From Triglochin maritima (lineage: Eukaryota; Streptophyta; Magnoliopsida; Alismatales; Juncaginaceae), in assembly GCA_963682175.1 (NCBI GenBank), contig OY821788.1, forward strand, positions 17,626,001-17,690,000: a DNA stretch of 64,000 bases, given 5' to 3'. This document shows, one piece after another, positions 12,269 to 24,569 of this stretch. The notes under the pieces are model-generated. The model was not told where the DNA came from, ran no database searches, and saw only the letters and a list, made by a program, of their open reading frames with translations. Position 1 is the stretch's first letter; each line of letters begins with the position of its first letter. A program made the translations under genes and the position numbers.

Positions 12269-13263
12269 TTCCCGTCGTCATGTCCGAGCACCCCACACGT
12301 CGCACAATACTTGTGCCTCCATTCGTATTCAACGATCACCTCCTCCATCTCACCATCATCACCCCTTACGCGGACCGTCCCTTGATATTTGAACTGGACG
12401 TCAATCTCCACGCATACCCGAGCGAAGGATAATCGTCGACGAGCTGCGGTAGGTTGGTCCATGTACATCGGGGTACCCAAAACACTCGCTACAGAAGCCA
12501 ACGTACGCGGCGACCAAAACCGAAGGCTCAGACAGGGGAAGCGTACCCATATCGGGATTGTAGCGAGTTTATCTTTCCTGACCTCGACGCTCGGTGACCA
12601 TGGTCGGAGGACAAGTGGTGACCCCCGTACGAACCATGGGCCGCCTCCCATCACCCTTTTCCTATCTTCTGTCGCTGAGAACCGAAGTATAAAGACCTCG
12701 CCCGGCCGCATGAACACCTCTAGCTTCCCGACAATGCCCCACATCCTGGTCAAGTGCTTCTCTAATGTCGGGGGGTGTGGTCGGAAGCCGATAAAATAGG
12801 CAACAAGCGCACCTTCCCATAACCTTTGCACGTATTCCTTGTCCTCTCTCATATAGAAAGCGACCTTAGCGCCATCAACCTCCTCCGGAGGAATAAAGGC
12901 GAGAGTGGTTGGGTCGTCCTCCGTCCTCGGTTTTCGAAATAGCTCCGACCAGCTCCGGTGTCGTTCTCCCTCTCGATTCGATGCATCGCCCTCCGTCCTT
13001 TCCTCGGTTTGGCTTACTCTCGTTAGCCTGAGGGTTTCATCTGCCACCTGTCCGCTTAGGGCGTCGCTGGGGGGCCGGCGAGAGTCGTCGGCGATGGTGG
13101 GCCGAGCTGCCCCAAGGGGTGGCCATTCAGCATTCCCTATCCCTTCTCCTCCACTTTCCATCCCCTCTCCAAGAAATTTCCATTTTTCACCATCCGGCAC
13201 CGCCTCCTCGCCGGAGGCAGAGGCGGTCCGGCCGGCAGACCGGAGGGACCGACCGACGCTCAT
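12265..13263 (-). pseudogene. LINE ORF1 (copy B), DUF4283 plus CCHC zinc knuckle
   Basis: From ATG 13263, residues 1-110 are a low-complexity, Gly/Arg/Glu-rich N-terminus. Residues about 125-310 match the DUF4283 pattern of plant L1 ORF1: GPWFVRG near 208-214, PIWVRFP near 237-243, GTPMYMD near 263-269 and RLSFARVCVEID near 277-288. Residues 320-333 form a CX2CX4HX4C knuckle (Cys320, Cys323, His328, Cys333). The correct frame breaks immediately after Cys333 (12267-12265), consistent with one missing base. The wrong frame stays open to 12004 by chance. In the family, ORF1 binds element RNA and forms the cytoplasmic ribonucleoprotein. A DUF4283 host gene is the alternative, but the A-tail and the second copy at position 1 favour a LINE. 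Confidence 0.82.
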
Positions 13264-13312
13264 GGGTGGCGAGGCGAAAGGCCTAGGTGACTGTCATCCC
13301 CCTCATCTCCGT
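13264..13312 (-). other. Leader between LINE ORF1 (copy B) and the GA array
   Basis: Short ordinary-composition segment nearly identical to 130-172. It marks the same ORF1/array boundary as copy A. Confidence 0.6.
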
Positions 13313-14210
13313 CCTCTCTCCTTCTCCTTCTACTTCTCTCGTTTTCCTCTCCTCTTTCTCCTTTCTCTCATTCTCTTTCTCTCTCTCCTCTCTCCATTTC
13401 TCGCTCTAATTCACTCTCTCCCCTTCTCCATTTCACTCCCTCCTTGTCGCTCTCCTTCTCCTTCTCTATTGTTCTCTCTGCTTCTCCATCTCTCCTTGCC
13501 CTTCTCACTCTCTCCCCCACCGTCCACCTCTCCTCTCTCTCCTTCTCCTCCTAGCTCTCTCTCTCCGTCCCTCTCTCCTTGTTTCCCCATTTCCTTCTCT
13601 CTCGTCCCACACTCTCCTTCTCTCTCTCTCCCCTCCTTCTCCTTGTTCTTTACTCTCTTGTTATCCCGCGCTCTCTCCTTCCCACTCCACTCTCTGATTC
13701 TCTCTTCCATTCTATCTTCTCTCTCCTTATCCCTCACACTTCGTCTTCCATCTCCTTCCCTCTCTCTCCTTCTCCTCTACTTCTATACCTCTCCTTCTCT
13801 TTCCCCTTCTCCTTCTCTCTCCCTCGCTTGCCTTCTCCTCTTGCTTCTCTCCTTCTCCTTCCCATCTCCATTCTTCTCCATCTCTTTGTCTCCTTCTCCT
13901 TCTCTCATCTCTCTCCTTCTGCTTCGCTTGTCCTTCTCTCTCCTCCTCCCTCTTCTTTTCCTCTCCGTCACCTTCACTCTCTCTCACTCCTCTCGTTCTC
14001 CTTCTCTCTCCCCCTTCTCCTTCCCTCTATTTCTCTCTCTACTTCTCCTTCTCCCTCCCTCTTTCCTTCTCTCCTTCCCTTCCAGTCTCCTCTTCCTTCT
14101 CTCTCTCCTTCTCCTTGTCTTTCTCCGTCTAGCTCACTTACCGACTCCCTCACTCTTTCTCCCTCTCTCCTTCTCTTTCTCTTTCTCCTCTCTCCACTTC
14201 TCGCTCTAAT

Positions 14211-16350
14211 TCACTCTCTCCCCTTCTCCGTTTCACTCCCTCCTTGTCGCTCTCCTTCCCCCTCTCTCTCCTTCTCTATTGTTCTCTCTGCTTCTCCATC
14301 TCTCCTTGCCCTTCTCACTCTCTCCCCCTCCGTCCACCTCTCCTCTCTCTCTCCTTCTCCTTCTAGCTCTCTCTCTCCGTCCCTCTCTCCTTGTTTCCCC
14401 ATTTCCTTCTCTCTCGTCCCACACTCTCCTTCTCTCTCTCCCCTCCGTCTCCTTGTTTTTCACTCTCTTGTTGTCCCGCGCTCTCTCCTTCCCACTCCAC
14501 TCTCTCATTCTCTCTTCCCTTCTATCTTCTCTCTCCTTATCCCTCACTCTTCGTCTTCCATCTCCTTCCCTCTCTCTCCTTCTCCTCTACTTCAATACCT
14601 CTCCTTCTCTTTCCCCTTCTCCTTCTCTCTCCCTCGCTTGCCTTCACATCTTGCTTCTCTCCGTCTCTCCTTCTCCTTCCCATCACCACTCTTCTCCCTC
14701 TCTCCGTCTCCTTCTCTCTCCTTCTTCCTCCTTCCCTCCCCCATCTCCCTCTACTTCTCTCTCCTTGTCCATCTCTCTCTCCCCTCCTCTCTCACTCTAT
14801 CGTACTCTCTCGCTCTCCTCCTCCTCCTTCTCTCTCTTTCCTTCTCTCTCTCCTCTCCTCGTCTCCTTCTCGCTCTCCTCCCCTCTCACTCCCTTTGTCC
14901 TTCTCTCTCTCTCTCTCTCTCTCTCGTTATCTACTCTCCCCTTCTCCTTCTCTCTCCTCCTCCCTCTTCTTTTCCTCTCCGTCACCTTCACTCTCTCTCA
15001 CTCCTCTCGTTCTCCTTCTCTCTCCCCCTTCTCCTTCCCTTTATTTCTCTCTCTACTTCTCCTTCTCCCTCCCTCTTTCCTTCTCTCCTTCCCTTCCAGT
15101 CTCCTCTTCCTTCTCTCTCTCCTTCTCCTTGTCTTTCTCCGTCTAGCTCACTTACCGACTCCCTCACTCTTCCTCCCTCTCTCCTTCTCTTTCTGTCTCT
15201 CCTCTCTCCACTTCTCGCTCTAATTCACTCTCTCCCCTTCTCCGTTTCACTCCGTCCTTGTCGCTCTCCTTCTCCCTCTCTCCTTCTCTATTGTTCTCTC
15301 TGCTTCCCATCTCCCCTTGCCTTTCTCACTCTCTCCCCCTCCGTCCACCTCTCCTCTCTCTCCTTCTCCTTCTTGCTCATTCTCTCCGTCCCTCTCTCCT
15401 TGTTTCCCCATTTCCTTCTCTCTCGTCCCACACTCTCCTTCTCTCTCTCCCCTCCTTCTCCTTGTTTTTCACTCTCTTTTTGTCCCGCGCTCTCTCCTTC
15501 CCACTCCATTCTCTCATTCTCTCTTCCCTTCTATCTTCTCTCTCCTTATCCCTCACTCTTCGTCTTCCATCTCCTTCCCTCTCTCTCCTTCTCCTCTACT
15601 TCAATACCTCTCCTTCTCTTTCCCCTTCTCCTTCTCTCTCCCTCGCTTGCCTTCTGCTCTTGCTTCTCTCCCTCTCTCTCCTTCTCCTTCCCATCTCCAC
15701 TCTTCTCCCTCTCTCCGTCTCCTTCTCTCTCCTTCTTCCTCCTTCCCTCCCCCATCTCCCTCTACTTCTCTCTCCTTGTCCATCTCTCTCCCCCCTCCTC
15801 TCTCACTCTATCGTACTCTCTCGCTCTCCTCCTCCTTCTCTCTCTCCTCCTCCTCTATCTCTCCTCTCCTCGTCTCCTTCTCGCTCTCCTCCCCTCTCAC
15901 TCCCATTGTCCTTCTCTCTCTCTCTCTCCTTATCTACTCTCCCCTTCTCCTTCTCTCCGTGTGCCCTTATTCTTCTCTCCTTGCCCTCTCTCTTGTTCTC
16001 CTTCTCCCTCCTCCTCTCCCTTCTTCTCCCTCCTCCTCTCCCTCCTTCTGTTTCTCTCATCTCTCTCCTTCTGCTTCGCTTCTCCTTCACTCCTCCTCCT
16101 CCCTCTTCTTTTCCTCTCCGTCACCTTCACTCTCTCTCACTCCTCTCGTTCTCCTTCTCTCTCCCCTTCTCCTTCCCTCTATTTCTCACTCTACTTCTCC
16201 TTCTCCCTCCCTCTTTCCTTCTCTCCTTCCCTTCCAGTCTCCTCTTCCTTCTCTCTCTCCTTCTCCTTGTCTTTCTCCGTCTAGCTCACTTACCGACTCC
16301 CTCACTCTTTCTCCCTCTCTCCTTCTCTTTCTCTCTCTCCTCTCCCCACT
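14211..16350. repeat. Higher-order duplicated segment, pair 1 left (offset about 3.34 kb)
   Basis: Shares private variants with 17551-19700, including a ccctccgtctccttg variant (14440s and 17780s) and a cttcacatcttgc variant (14640s and 17980s). The offset is 3340 bp at first and 3349 bp further on. This indicates duplication of a block of about two monomers. Confidence 0.65.
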
Positions 16351-17050
16351 TCTCGCTCTAATTCACTCTCTCCCCATCTCCGTTTCACTCCCTCCTTGTC
16401 GCTCTCCTTCTCCCTCTCTCTCCTTCTCTATTGTTCTCTCTGCTTCTCCATCTCTCCTTGCCCTTCTCACTCTCTCCCCCTCCGTCCACCTCTCCTCTCT
16501 CTCCTTCTAGCTCTCTCTCTCCGTCCCTCTCTCCTTGTTTCCCCATTTCCTTCTCTCTCGTCCCACACTCCCCTTCTCTCTCTCCCCTCCTTCTCCTTGT
16601 TTTTCACTCTCTTGTTGTCTCGCGCTCTCTCCTTCCCACTCCACTCTCTCATTCTCTCTTCCCTTCTATCTTCTCTCTCCTTATCCCTCACTCTTCGTCT
16701 TCCATCTCCTTCCCTCTCTCTCCTTCTCCTCTACTTCAATACCTCTCCTTCTCTTTTCCCTTCTCCTTCTCTCTCCCTCGCTTGCCTTCTCCTCTTGCTT
16801 CTCTCCCTCTCTCTCCTTCTCCTTCCCATCTCCACTCTTCTCCCTCTCTCCGTCTCCTTCTCTCTCCTTCTTCCACTTCCCTCCCCCATCTCCCTCTACT
16901 TCTTTCTCCTTGTCCATCTTTTCTCTCCCCTCCTCTCTCACTCTATCATACTCTCTCGCTCTCCTGCTCCTCCTTCTCTCTCTCCTCCTCCTCTATCTCT
17001 CCTCCCCTCGTCTCCTTCTCGCTCTCCTCCCCTTTCACTCCCATTGTCCT

Positions 17051-17063
<13 letters not shown>

Positions 17064-17101
<38 letters not shown>
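17064..17101. repeat. Expanded (CT)n slot inside an array monomer
   Basis: Near-pure CT run of about 38 bp, at the same monomer position as 7782-7819. Confidence 0.8.
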
Positions 17102-17105
<4 letters not shown>

Positions 17106-17550
17106 TTATCTACTCTCCCCTTCTCCTTCTCTCCGTGTGCCCTTATTCTTCTCTCCTTGCCCTCTCTCTTGTTCTCCTTCTCCCTCCTCCTCCACCCTTC
17201 TTCTCCCTCCTCCTCTCCCTCCTCTCCTTCCTTCTCTTTCTCTCATCTCTCTCCTTCTGCTTCGCTTCTCCTTCTCTCTCCTCCTCCCTCTTCTTTTCCT
17301 CTCCGTCACCTTCACTCTCTCTCACTCCTCTCGTTCTCCTTCTCTCTCCCCCTTCTCCTTCCCTCTATTTCTCTCTACTTCTCCTTCTCCCTCCCTCTTT
17401 CCTTCTCTCCTTCCCTTCCAGTCTCCTCTTCCTTCTCTCTCTCTCTCCTTCTCCTTGTCTTTCTCCGTCTATCTCACTTACCGACTCCCTCACTCTTTCT
17501 CCCTCTCTCCTTCTCTTTCTCTCTCTCCTCTCCCCACTTCTCGCTCTAAT

Positions 17551-18253
17551 TCACTCTCTCCCCTTCTCCGTTTCACTCCCTCCTTGTCGCTCTCCTTCTC
17601 CCTCTCTCTCCTTCTCTATTGTTCTCTCTGCTTCTCCATCTCTCCTTGCCCTTCTCACTCTCTCCCCCTCCGTCCACCTCTCCTCTCTCTCTCCTTCTCC
17701 TTCTAGCTCTCTCTCCGTCCCTCTCTCCTTGTTTCCCCATTTCCTTCTCTCTCGTCCCACACTCTCCTTCTCTCTCTCCCCTCCGTCTCCTTGTTTTTCA
17801 CTCTCTTGTTGTCCCGCGCTCTCTCCTTCCCACTCCACTCTCTCATTCTCTCTTCCCTTCTATCTTCTCTCTCCTTATCCCTCACTCTTCGTCTTCCATC
17901 TCCTTCCCTCTCTCTCCTTCTCCTCTACTTCAATACCTCTCCTTCTCTTTCCCCTTCTCCTTCTCTCTCCCTCGCTTGCCTTCACATCTTGCTTCTCTCC
18001 GTCTCTCCTTCTCCTTCCCATCACCACTCTTCTCCCTCTCTCCGTCTCCTTCTCTCTCCTTCTTCCTCCTTCCCTCCCCCATCTCCCTCTACTTCTCTCT
18101 CCTTGTCCATCTCTCTCTCCCCTCCTCTCTCACTCTATCGTACTCTCTCGCTCTCCTCCTCCTCCTTCTCTCTCTTTCCTTCTCTCTCTCCTCCTCCTCT
18201 ATCTCTCCTCTCCTCGTCTCCTTCTCGCTCTCCTCCCCTCTCACTCCCTTTGT

Positions 18254-18297
<44 letters not shown>

Positions 18298-19700
18298 CTA
18301 CTCTCCCCTTCTCCTTCTCTCTCCTCCTCCCTCTTCTTTTCCTCTCCGTCACCTTCACTCTCTCTCACTCCTCTCGTTCTCCTTCTCTATCCCCCTTCTC
18401 CTTCTCTCTATTTCTCTCTCTACTTCTCCTTCTCCCTCCCTCTTTCCTTCTCTCCTTCCCTTCCAGTCTCCTCTTCCTTTCTCTCTCCTTCTCCTTGTCT
18501 TTCTCCGTCTAGCTCACTTACCGACTCCCTCACTCTTCCTCCCTCTCTCCTCTTTCTGTCTCTCCTCTCTCCACTTCTCGCTCTAATTCACTCTCTCCCC
18601 TTCTCCGTTTCACTCCCTCCTTGTCGCTCTCCTTCTCTATTGTTCTCTCTGCTTCCCATCTCCCCTTGCCCTTCTCCCTCTCTCCCCCTCCGTCCACCTC
18701 TCCTCTCTCTCCTTCTCCTTCTAGCTCATTCTCTCCGTCCCTCTCTCCTTGTTTCCCCATTTCCTTCTCTCTCGTCCCACACTCTCCTTCTCTCTCTCCC
18801 CTCCTTCTCCTTGTTTTTCACTCTCTTTTTGTCCCGCGCTCTCTCCTTCCCACTCCATTCTCTCATTCTCTCTTCCCTTCTATCTTCTCTCTCCTTATCC
18901 CTCACTCTTCGTCTTCCATCTCCTTCCCTCTCTCTCCTTCTCCTCTACTTCAATACCTCTCCTTCTCTTTCCCCTTCTCCTTCTCTCTCCCTCGCTTGCC
19001 TTCTCCTCTTGCTTCTCTCCCTCTCTCTCCTTCTCCTTCCCATCTCCACTCTTCTCCCTCTCTCCGTCTCCTTCTCTCTCCTTCTTCCTCCTTCCCTCCC
19101 CCATCTCCCTCTACTTCTCTCTCCTTCTCCATCTCTCTCTCCCCTCCTCTCTCACTCTATCGTACTCTCTCGCTCTCCTCCTCCTTCTCTCTCTCCTCCT
19201 CCTCTATCTCTCCTCTCCTCGTCTCCTTCTCGCTCTCCTCCCCTCTCAGTCCCATTGTCCTTCTCTCTCTCTCTCTCCTTATCTACTCTCCCCATCTCCT
19301 TCTCTCCGTGTGCCCTTATTCTTCTCTCCTTGCCCTCTCTCTTGTTCTCCTTCTCCCTCCTCCTCTCCCTTCTTCTCCCTCCTCCTCTCCCTCCTTCTGT
19401 TTCTCTCATCTCTCTCCTTCTGCTTCGCTTCTCCTTCACTCTTCCTCCTCCCTCTTCTTTTCCTCTCCGTCACCTTCACTCTCTCTCACTCCTCTCGTTC
19501 TCCTTCTCTCTCCCCCTTCTCCTTCCCTCTATTTCTCTCTCTACTTCTCCTTCTCCCTCCCTCTTTCCTTCTCTCCTTCCCTTCCAGTCTCCTCTTCCTT
19601 CTCTCTCTCCTTCTCCTTGTCTTTCTCCGTCTAGCTCACTTACCGACTCCCTCACTCTTTCTCCCTCTCTCCTTCTCTTTCTCTCTCTCCTCTCCCCACT
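17551..19700. repeat. Higher-order duplicated segment, pair 1 right
   Basis: Partner of 14211-16350, with the same private variants in the same order. It differs by small indels, including a longer CT slot at 18257-18292. Confidence 0.65.
18257..18292. repeat. Expanded (CT)n slot inside an array monomer
   Basis: CT run of about 36 bp between a tttgtcc block and a gttatct block, at the same phase as the other slots. Confidence 0.8.
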
Positions 19701-20269
19701 TCTCGCTCTAATTCACTCTCTCCCCTTCTCCGTTTCACTCCCTCCTTGTCGCTCTCCTTCTCCCTCTCTCCTTCTCTATTGTTCTCTCTGCTTCCCATCT
19801 CCCCTTGCCCTTCTCCCTCTCTCCCCCTCCGTCCACCTCTCCTCTCTCTCCTTCTCCTTCTAGCTCATTCTCTCCGTCCCTCTCTCCTTGTTTCCCCATT
19901 TCCTTCTCTCTTGTCCCACACTCTCCTTCTCTCTCTCCCCTCCTTCTCCTTGTTTTTCACTCTCTTTTTGTCCCGCGCTCTCTCCTTCCCACTCCATTCT
20001 CTCATTCTCTCTTCCCTTCTATCTTCTCTCTCCTTATCCCTCACTCTTCGTCTTCCATCTCCTTCCCTCTCTCTCCTTCTCCTCTACTTCAATACCTCTC
20101 CTTCTCTTTCCCCTTCTCCTTCTCTCTCCCTCGCTTGCCTTCTCCTCTTGCTTCTCTCCCTCTCTCTCCTTCTCCTTCCCATCTCCACTCTTCTCCCTCT
20201 CTCCGTCTCCTTCTCTCTCCTTCTTCCTCCTTCCCTCCCCCATCTCCCTCTACTTCTCTCTCCTTGTCC

Positions 20270-21210
20270 ATCTCTCTCTCCCCTCCTCTCTCTCTCTATC
20301 GTACTCTCTCGCTCTCCTCCTCCTCCTTCTCTCTCTTTCCTTCTCTCTCTCTCTCTCCTCCTCCTCTATCTCTCCTCTCCTCGTCTCCTTCTCGCTCTCC
20401 TCCCCTCTCACTCCCATTGTCCTTCTCTCTCTCTCTCTCTCTCTCCTTATCTACTCTCCCCTTGTCCTTCTCTCCGTGTGCCCTTATTCTTCTCTCCTTG
20501 CCCTCTCTCTTGTTCTCCTTCTCCGTCCTCCTCTACCCTTCTTCTCCCTCCTCCTCTCCCTCCTCTCCCTCCTTCTCTTTCTATCTTCTCTCTCCTTCTG
20601 CTTCGCTTGTCCTTCTCTCTCCTCCTCCCTCTTCTTTTCCTCTCCGTCACCTTCACTCTCTCTCACTCCTCTCATTCTCCTTCTCTCTCACCCTTCTCCT
20701 TCCCTCTATTTCTCTCTCTACTTCTCCTTCTCCCTCCCTCTTTCCTTCTCTCCTTCCCTTCCAGTCTCCTCTTCCTTCTCTCTCTCCTTCTCCTTGTCTT
20801 TCTCCGTCTAGCTCACTTACCGACTCCCTCACTCTTCCTCCCTCTCTCCTTCTCTTTCTGTCACTCCTCTCTCCACTTCTCGCTCTAATTCACTCTCTCC
20901 CCTTCTCCGTTTCACTCCCTCCTTGTCGCTCTCCTTCTCCCTCTCTCTCCTTCTCTATTGTTCTCTCTGCTTCCCATCTCTCCTTGCCCTTCTCACTCTC
21001 TCCCCCTCCGTCCACCTCTCCTCTCTCTCCTTCTCTTTCTAGCTCTCTCTCTCCGTCCCTCTCTCCTTGTTTCCCCATTTCCTTCTCTCTCGTCCCACAC
21101 TCTCCTTCTCTCTCTCCCCTCATTCTCCTTGTTTTTCACTCTCTTTTTGTCCCGCGCTCTCTCCTTCCCACTCCACTCTCTCATTCTCTCTTCCCTTCTA
21201 TCTTCTCTCT
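20270..21210. repeat. Higher-order duplicated segment, pair 2 left (offset about 4.3 kb)
   Basis: Shares private variants with 24570-25490, for example ctttctatcttctctctcc (20580s and 24890s) and ccccttgtccttctctcc. The offset is 4310 bp, falling to 4272 bp after a small deletion. Confidence 0.6.
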
Positions 21211-21212
21211 CC

Positions 21213-22760
21213 TTATCCCACACTCTTCGTCTTCCATCTCCTTCCCTCTCTCTCCTTCTCCTCTACTTCAACACCTCTCCTTCTCTTTCCCCTTCTCCTT
21301 CTCTCTCCCTCGCTTGCCTTCTCCTCTTGCTTCTCTCCCTCTCTCCTTCTCCTCCCATCTCCACTCTTCTCCCTCTCTCCGTCTCCTTCTCTCTCCTTCT
21401 TCCTCCTTCCCTCCCCCATCTCCCTCTACTTCTCTCTCCTTGTCCATCTCTATCTCCCCTCCTCTCTCTCTCTATCGTACTCTCTTGCTCTCCTCCTCCT
21501 CCTTCTCTCTCTTTCCTTCTCTCTCTCTCTCTCCCTCCTTCTCTTTCTCTCATTCTCCCTCTGTCTCCTGCTCTCCCTTCTTCTCCCTCCTCCTCATTCC
21601 TCCTCTCCCTCCTCTCCCTCCTTCTCTTTCTCTCATCTCTCTCCTTCTGCTTCGCTTGTCCATCTCTCTCCTCCTCCCTCTTCTTTTCCTCTCCGTCACC
21701 TTCACTCTCTCTCACTCCTCTCGTTCTCCTTCTCTCTCCCCCTTCTCCTTCCCTCTATTTCTCTCTCTACTTCTCCTTCTCCCTCCCTCTTTCCTTCTCT
21801 CCTTCCCTTCCAGTCTCCTCTTCCTTCTCTCTCTCCTTCTCCTTGTCTTTCTCCGTCTAGCTCACTTACCGACTCCCTCACTCTTTCTCCCTCTCTCCTT
21901 CTCTTTCTCTCTCTCCTCTCTCCACTTCTCGCTCTAATTCACTCTCTCCCCATCTCCATTTCACTCCCTCCTTGTCGCTCTCCTTCTCCCTCTCTCTCCT
22001 TCTCTATTGTTCTCTCTGCTTCTCCATCTCTCCTTGCCCTTCTCACTCTCTCCCCCTCCGTCCACCTCTCCTCTCTCTCCTTCTCTATTGTTCTCTCTGC
22101 TTCTCCATCTCTCCTTTCCCTTCTCACTCTCTCCCCCTCCGTCCACCTCTCCTCTCTCTCCTTGTCCTTCTAGCTCTCTCTCCGTCCCTCTCTTCTTGTT
22201 TCCCATTTCCTTCTCTCTCGTCCCACACTCTCCTTCTCTCTCTCCCCTCCTTCTCCTTGTTTTTCACTCTCTTGTTGTCCCGTGCTCTCTCCTTCCCACT
22301 CCACTCTTTGATTCTCTCTTCCCTTCTATCTTCTCTCTCCTTATCCCTCACTCTTCGTCTTCCATCTCCTTCCCTCTCTCTCCTTCTCCTCTACTTCAAT
22401 ACCTCTCCTTCTCTTTCCCCTTCTCCTTCTCTCTCCCTCGCTTGCCTTCTCCTCTTGCTTCTCTCCCTCTCTCTCCTTCTCCGTCCCATCTCCACTCTTC
22501 TCCCTCTCTCCGTCTCCTTCTCTCTCCTTCTTCCTCCTTCCCTTCCCCATCTCCCTCTACTTCTCTCTCCATGTCCATCACTCTCTCCCCTCCTCTCTCA
22601 CTCTATCGTACTCTCTCGCTCTCCTCCTCCTCCTTCTCTCTCTTTCCTTCTCTCTCTCCTCCTCCTCTATCTCTCCTCTCCTCGTCTCCTTCTCTCTCTC
22701 CTCCCCTCTCACTCCCATTGTCCTTCTCTCTCTCTCCTTATCTACTCTCCCTTTCTCCTT
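21213..22760. repeat. Higher-order duplicated segment, pair 3 left (offset about 5.43 kb)
   Basis: Shares an unusual internal duplication of the tctattgttctctctgcttc block (near 22010 and 22085) with 26648-28190, at an offset of 5433-5435 bp. Confidence 0.65.
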
Positions 22761-22976
22761 CTCTCCGCGTGCCCTTTTTCTTCTGTCCTTGCCCTCTCTC
22801 TTGTTCTCCTTCTCCCTCTCTCCTTCTCTTTCTCTCTCTCTCCTCTCTCCACTTTTCGCTTTAATTCACTCTCTCCCCTTATCCGTTTCACTCCCTCCTT
22901 GTCGCTCTCCTTCTCCCTCTCTCTCCTTCTCTATTGTTCTCTCTGTTTCTCCATCTCTCCTTGCCCTTCTCACTCT

Positions 22977-22995
22977 CCCCCCCCCCCCCCCCCCC
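22977..22995. repeat. C19 homopolymer (G19 on the LINE-sense strand)
   Basis: Nineteen consecutive C in a monomer where the others read cccctcc. It is the only long homopolymer in the arrays. Confidence 0.85.
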
Positions 22996-24569
22996 GTCCA
23001 CCTCTCCTCTCTCTCTTTCTCCTTCTAGCTCTCTTTCTCTGTCCCTCTCTCCTTGTTTGCCCATATCCTTCTCTCTCGTCCCACACTCTCCTTCTCTCTC
23101 TCCCCTCCTTCTCCTTGTTTTTCACTCTCTTGTTGTCCCGCGCTCTCTCGTTCCTATTCCACTCTCTGATTCTCTCTTCCCTTCTATCTTCTCTCTCCTT
23201 ATCCCTCACTCTTCGTCTTCCATCTCCTTCCCTCTCTCTCCTTCTCCTCTACTTCAATACCTCTCCTTCTCTTTCCCCTTCTCCTTCTCTCTCCCTCGCT
23301 TGCCTTCTCCTCTTGCTTCTCTCCCTCTCTCTCCTTCTCCTTCCCATCTCCACTCTTCTCCCTCTCTCCGTCTCGTTCTCTCTCCTTCTTCCTCCTTCCC
23401 TCCCCCATCTCCCTCTACTTCTCTCTCCTTCTCCATCTCTCTCTCCCCTCCTCTCTCACTCTATCGTACTCTCTCGCTCTCCTCCTCCTTCTCTCTCTCC
23501 TCCTCCTCTATCTCTCCTCTCCTCGTCTCCTTCTCGCTCTCCTCCCCTCTCACTCCCACTGTCCTTCTCTCTCTCTCTCTCTCCTTATCTACTCTCCCCT
23601 TCTCCTTCTCTCCGTGTGCCCTTATTCTTCTCTCCTTGCCCTCTCTCTTGTTCTCCTTCTCCCTCCTCCTCTCCCTTCTTCTCCCTCCTCCTCTCCCTCC
23701 TTCTGTTTCTCTCATCTCTCTCCTTCTGCTTCGCTTCTCCTTCACTCCTCCTCCTCCCTCTTCTTTTCCTCTCCGTCACCTTCACTCTCTCTCACTCCTC
23801 TCGTTCTCCTTCTCTCTCCCCCTTCTCCTTCCCTCTATTTCTCTCTCTACTTCTCCTTCTCCCTCCCTCTTTCCTTCTCTCCTTCCCTTCCAGTCTCCTC
23901 TTCCTTCTCTCTCTCCTTCTCCTTGTCTTTCTCCGTCTAGCTCACTTACCGACTCCCTCACTCTTTCTCCCTCTCTCCTTCTCTTTCTCTCTCTCCTCTC
24001 CCCACTTCTCGCTCTAATTCACTCTCTCCCCTTCTCCGTTTCACTCCCTCCTTGTCGCTCTCCTTCTCCCTCTCTCTCCTTCTCTATTGTTCTCTCTGCT
24101 TCTCCATCTCTCCTTGCCCTTCTCACTCTCTCCCCCTCCGTCCACCTCGCCTCTCTCTCCTTCTCCTTCTAGCTCTCTCTCTCCGTCCCTCTCTCCTTGT
24201 TTCCCCATTTCCTTCTCTCTCGTCCCACACTCCCCTTCTCTCTCTCCCCTCCTTCTCCTTGTTTTTCACTCTCTTGTTGTCCCGCGCTCTCTCCTTCCCA
24301 CTCCACTCTCTGATTCTCTCCTCCCTTCTATCTTCTCTATCCTTATCCCTCACTCTTCGTCTTGCATCTCCTTCCCTCTCTCTCCTTCTCCTCTACTTCA
24401 ATACCTCTCCTTCTCTTTCCCCTTCTCCTTCTCTCTCCCTAGCTTACCTTCTCCTCTTGCTTCTCTCTCTCTCTCTCTCCTTCTCCTTCCCATCTCCACT
24501 CTTCTCCCTCTCTCCGTCTCCTTCTCTCTCCTTCTTCCTCCTTCCCTCCCCCATCTCCCTCTACTTCTC

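Larger units (their letters stand above)
10787..13263 (-). mobile_element. LINE copy B: ORF1-only, L1-type non-LTR retrotransposon body
   Basis: Read on the minus strand, the body runs from the ORF1 ATG at 13263 to an A7 tail (T7 at 10787-10793). Only about 160 bp lie between the ORF1 stop and the tail. There is no apurinic-type endonuclease, reverse transcriptase or RNase H region, which in plant L1 elements would follow as ORF2. The element is therefore non-autonomous, either an internal deletion or an ORF1-only derivative. The flank beyond the tail is array 1, and the DNA 5' of ORF1 is array 2. No target-site duplication can be named, because the 5' end is not identifiable within the array. 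Confidence 0.75.

Noticed and set aside
11078..12799. Plus-strand frames opposite the LINE ORF1
   Set aside because: Short, mutually overlapping frames antisense to a recognisable DUF4283/CCHC protein.
13579..16284. A 901-codon Ser/Leu/Pro frame, the longest in the window
   Set aside because: Same compositional artefact. It spans several monomers and changes frame content with each slippage event.
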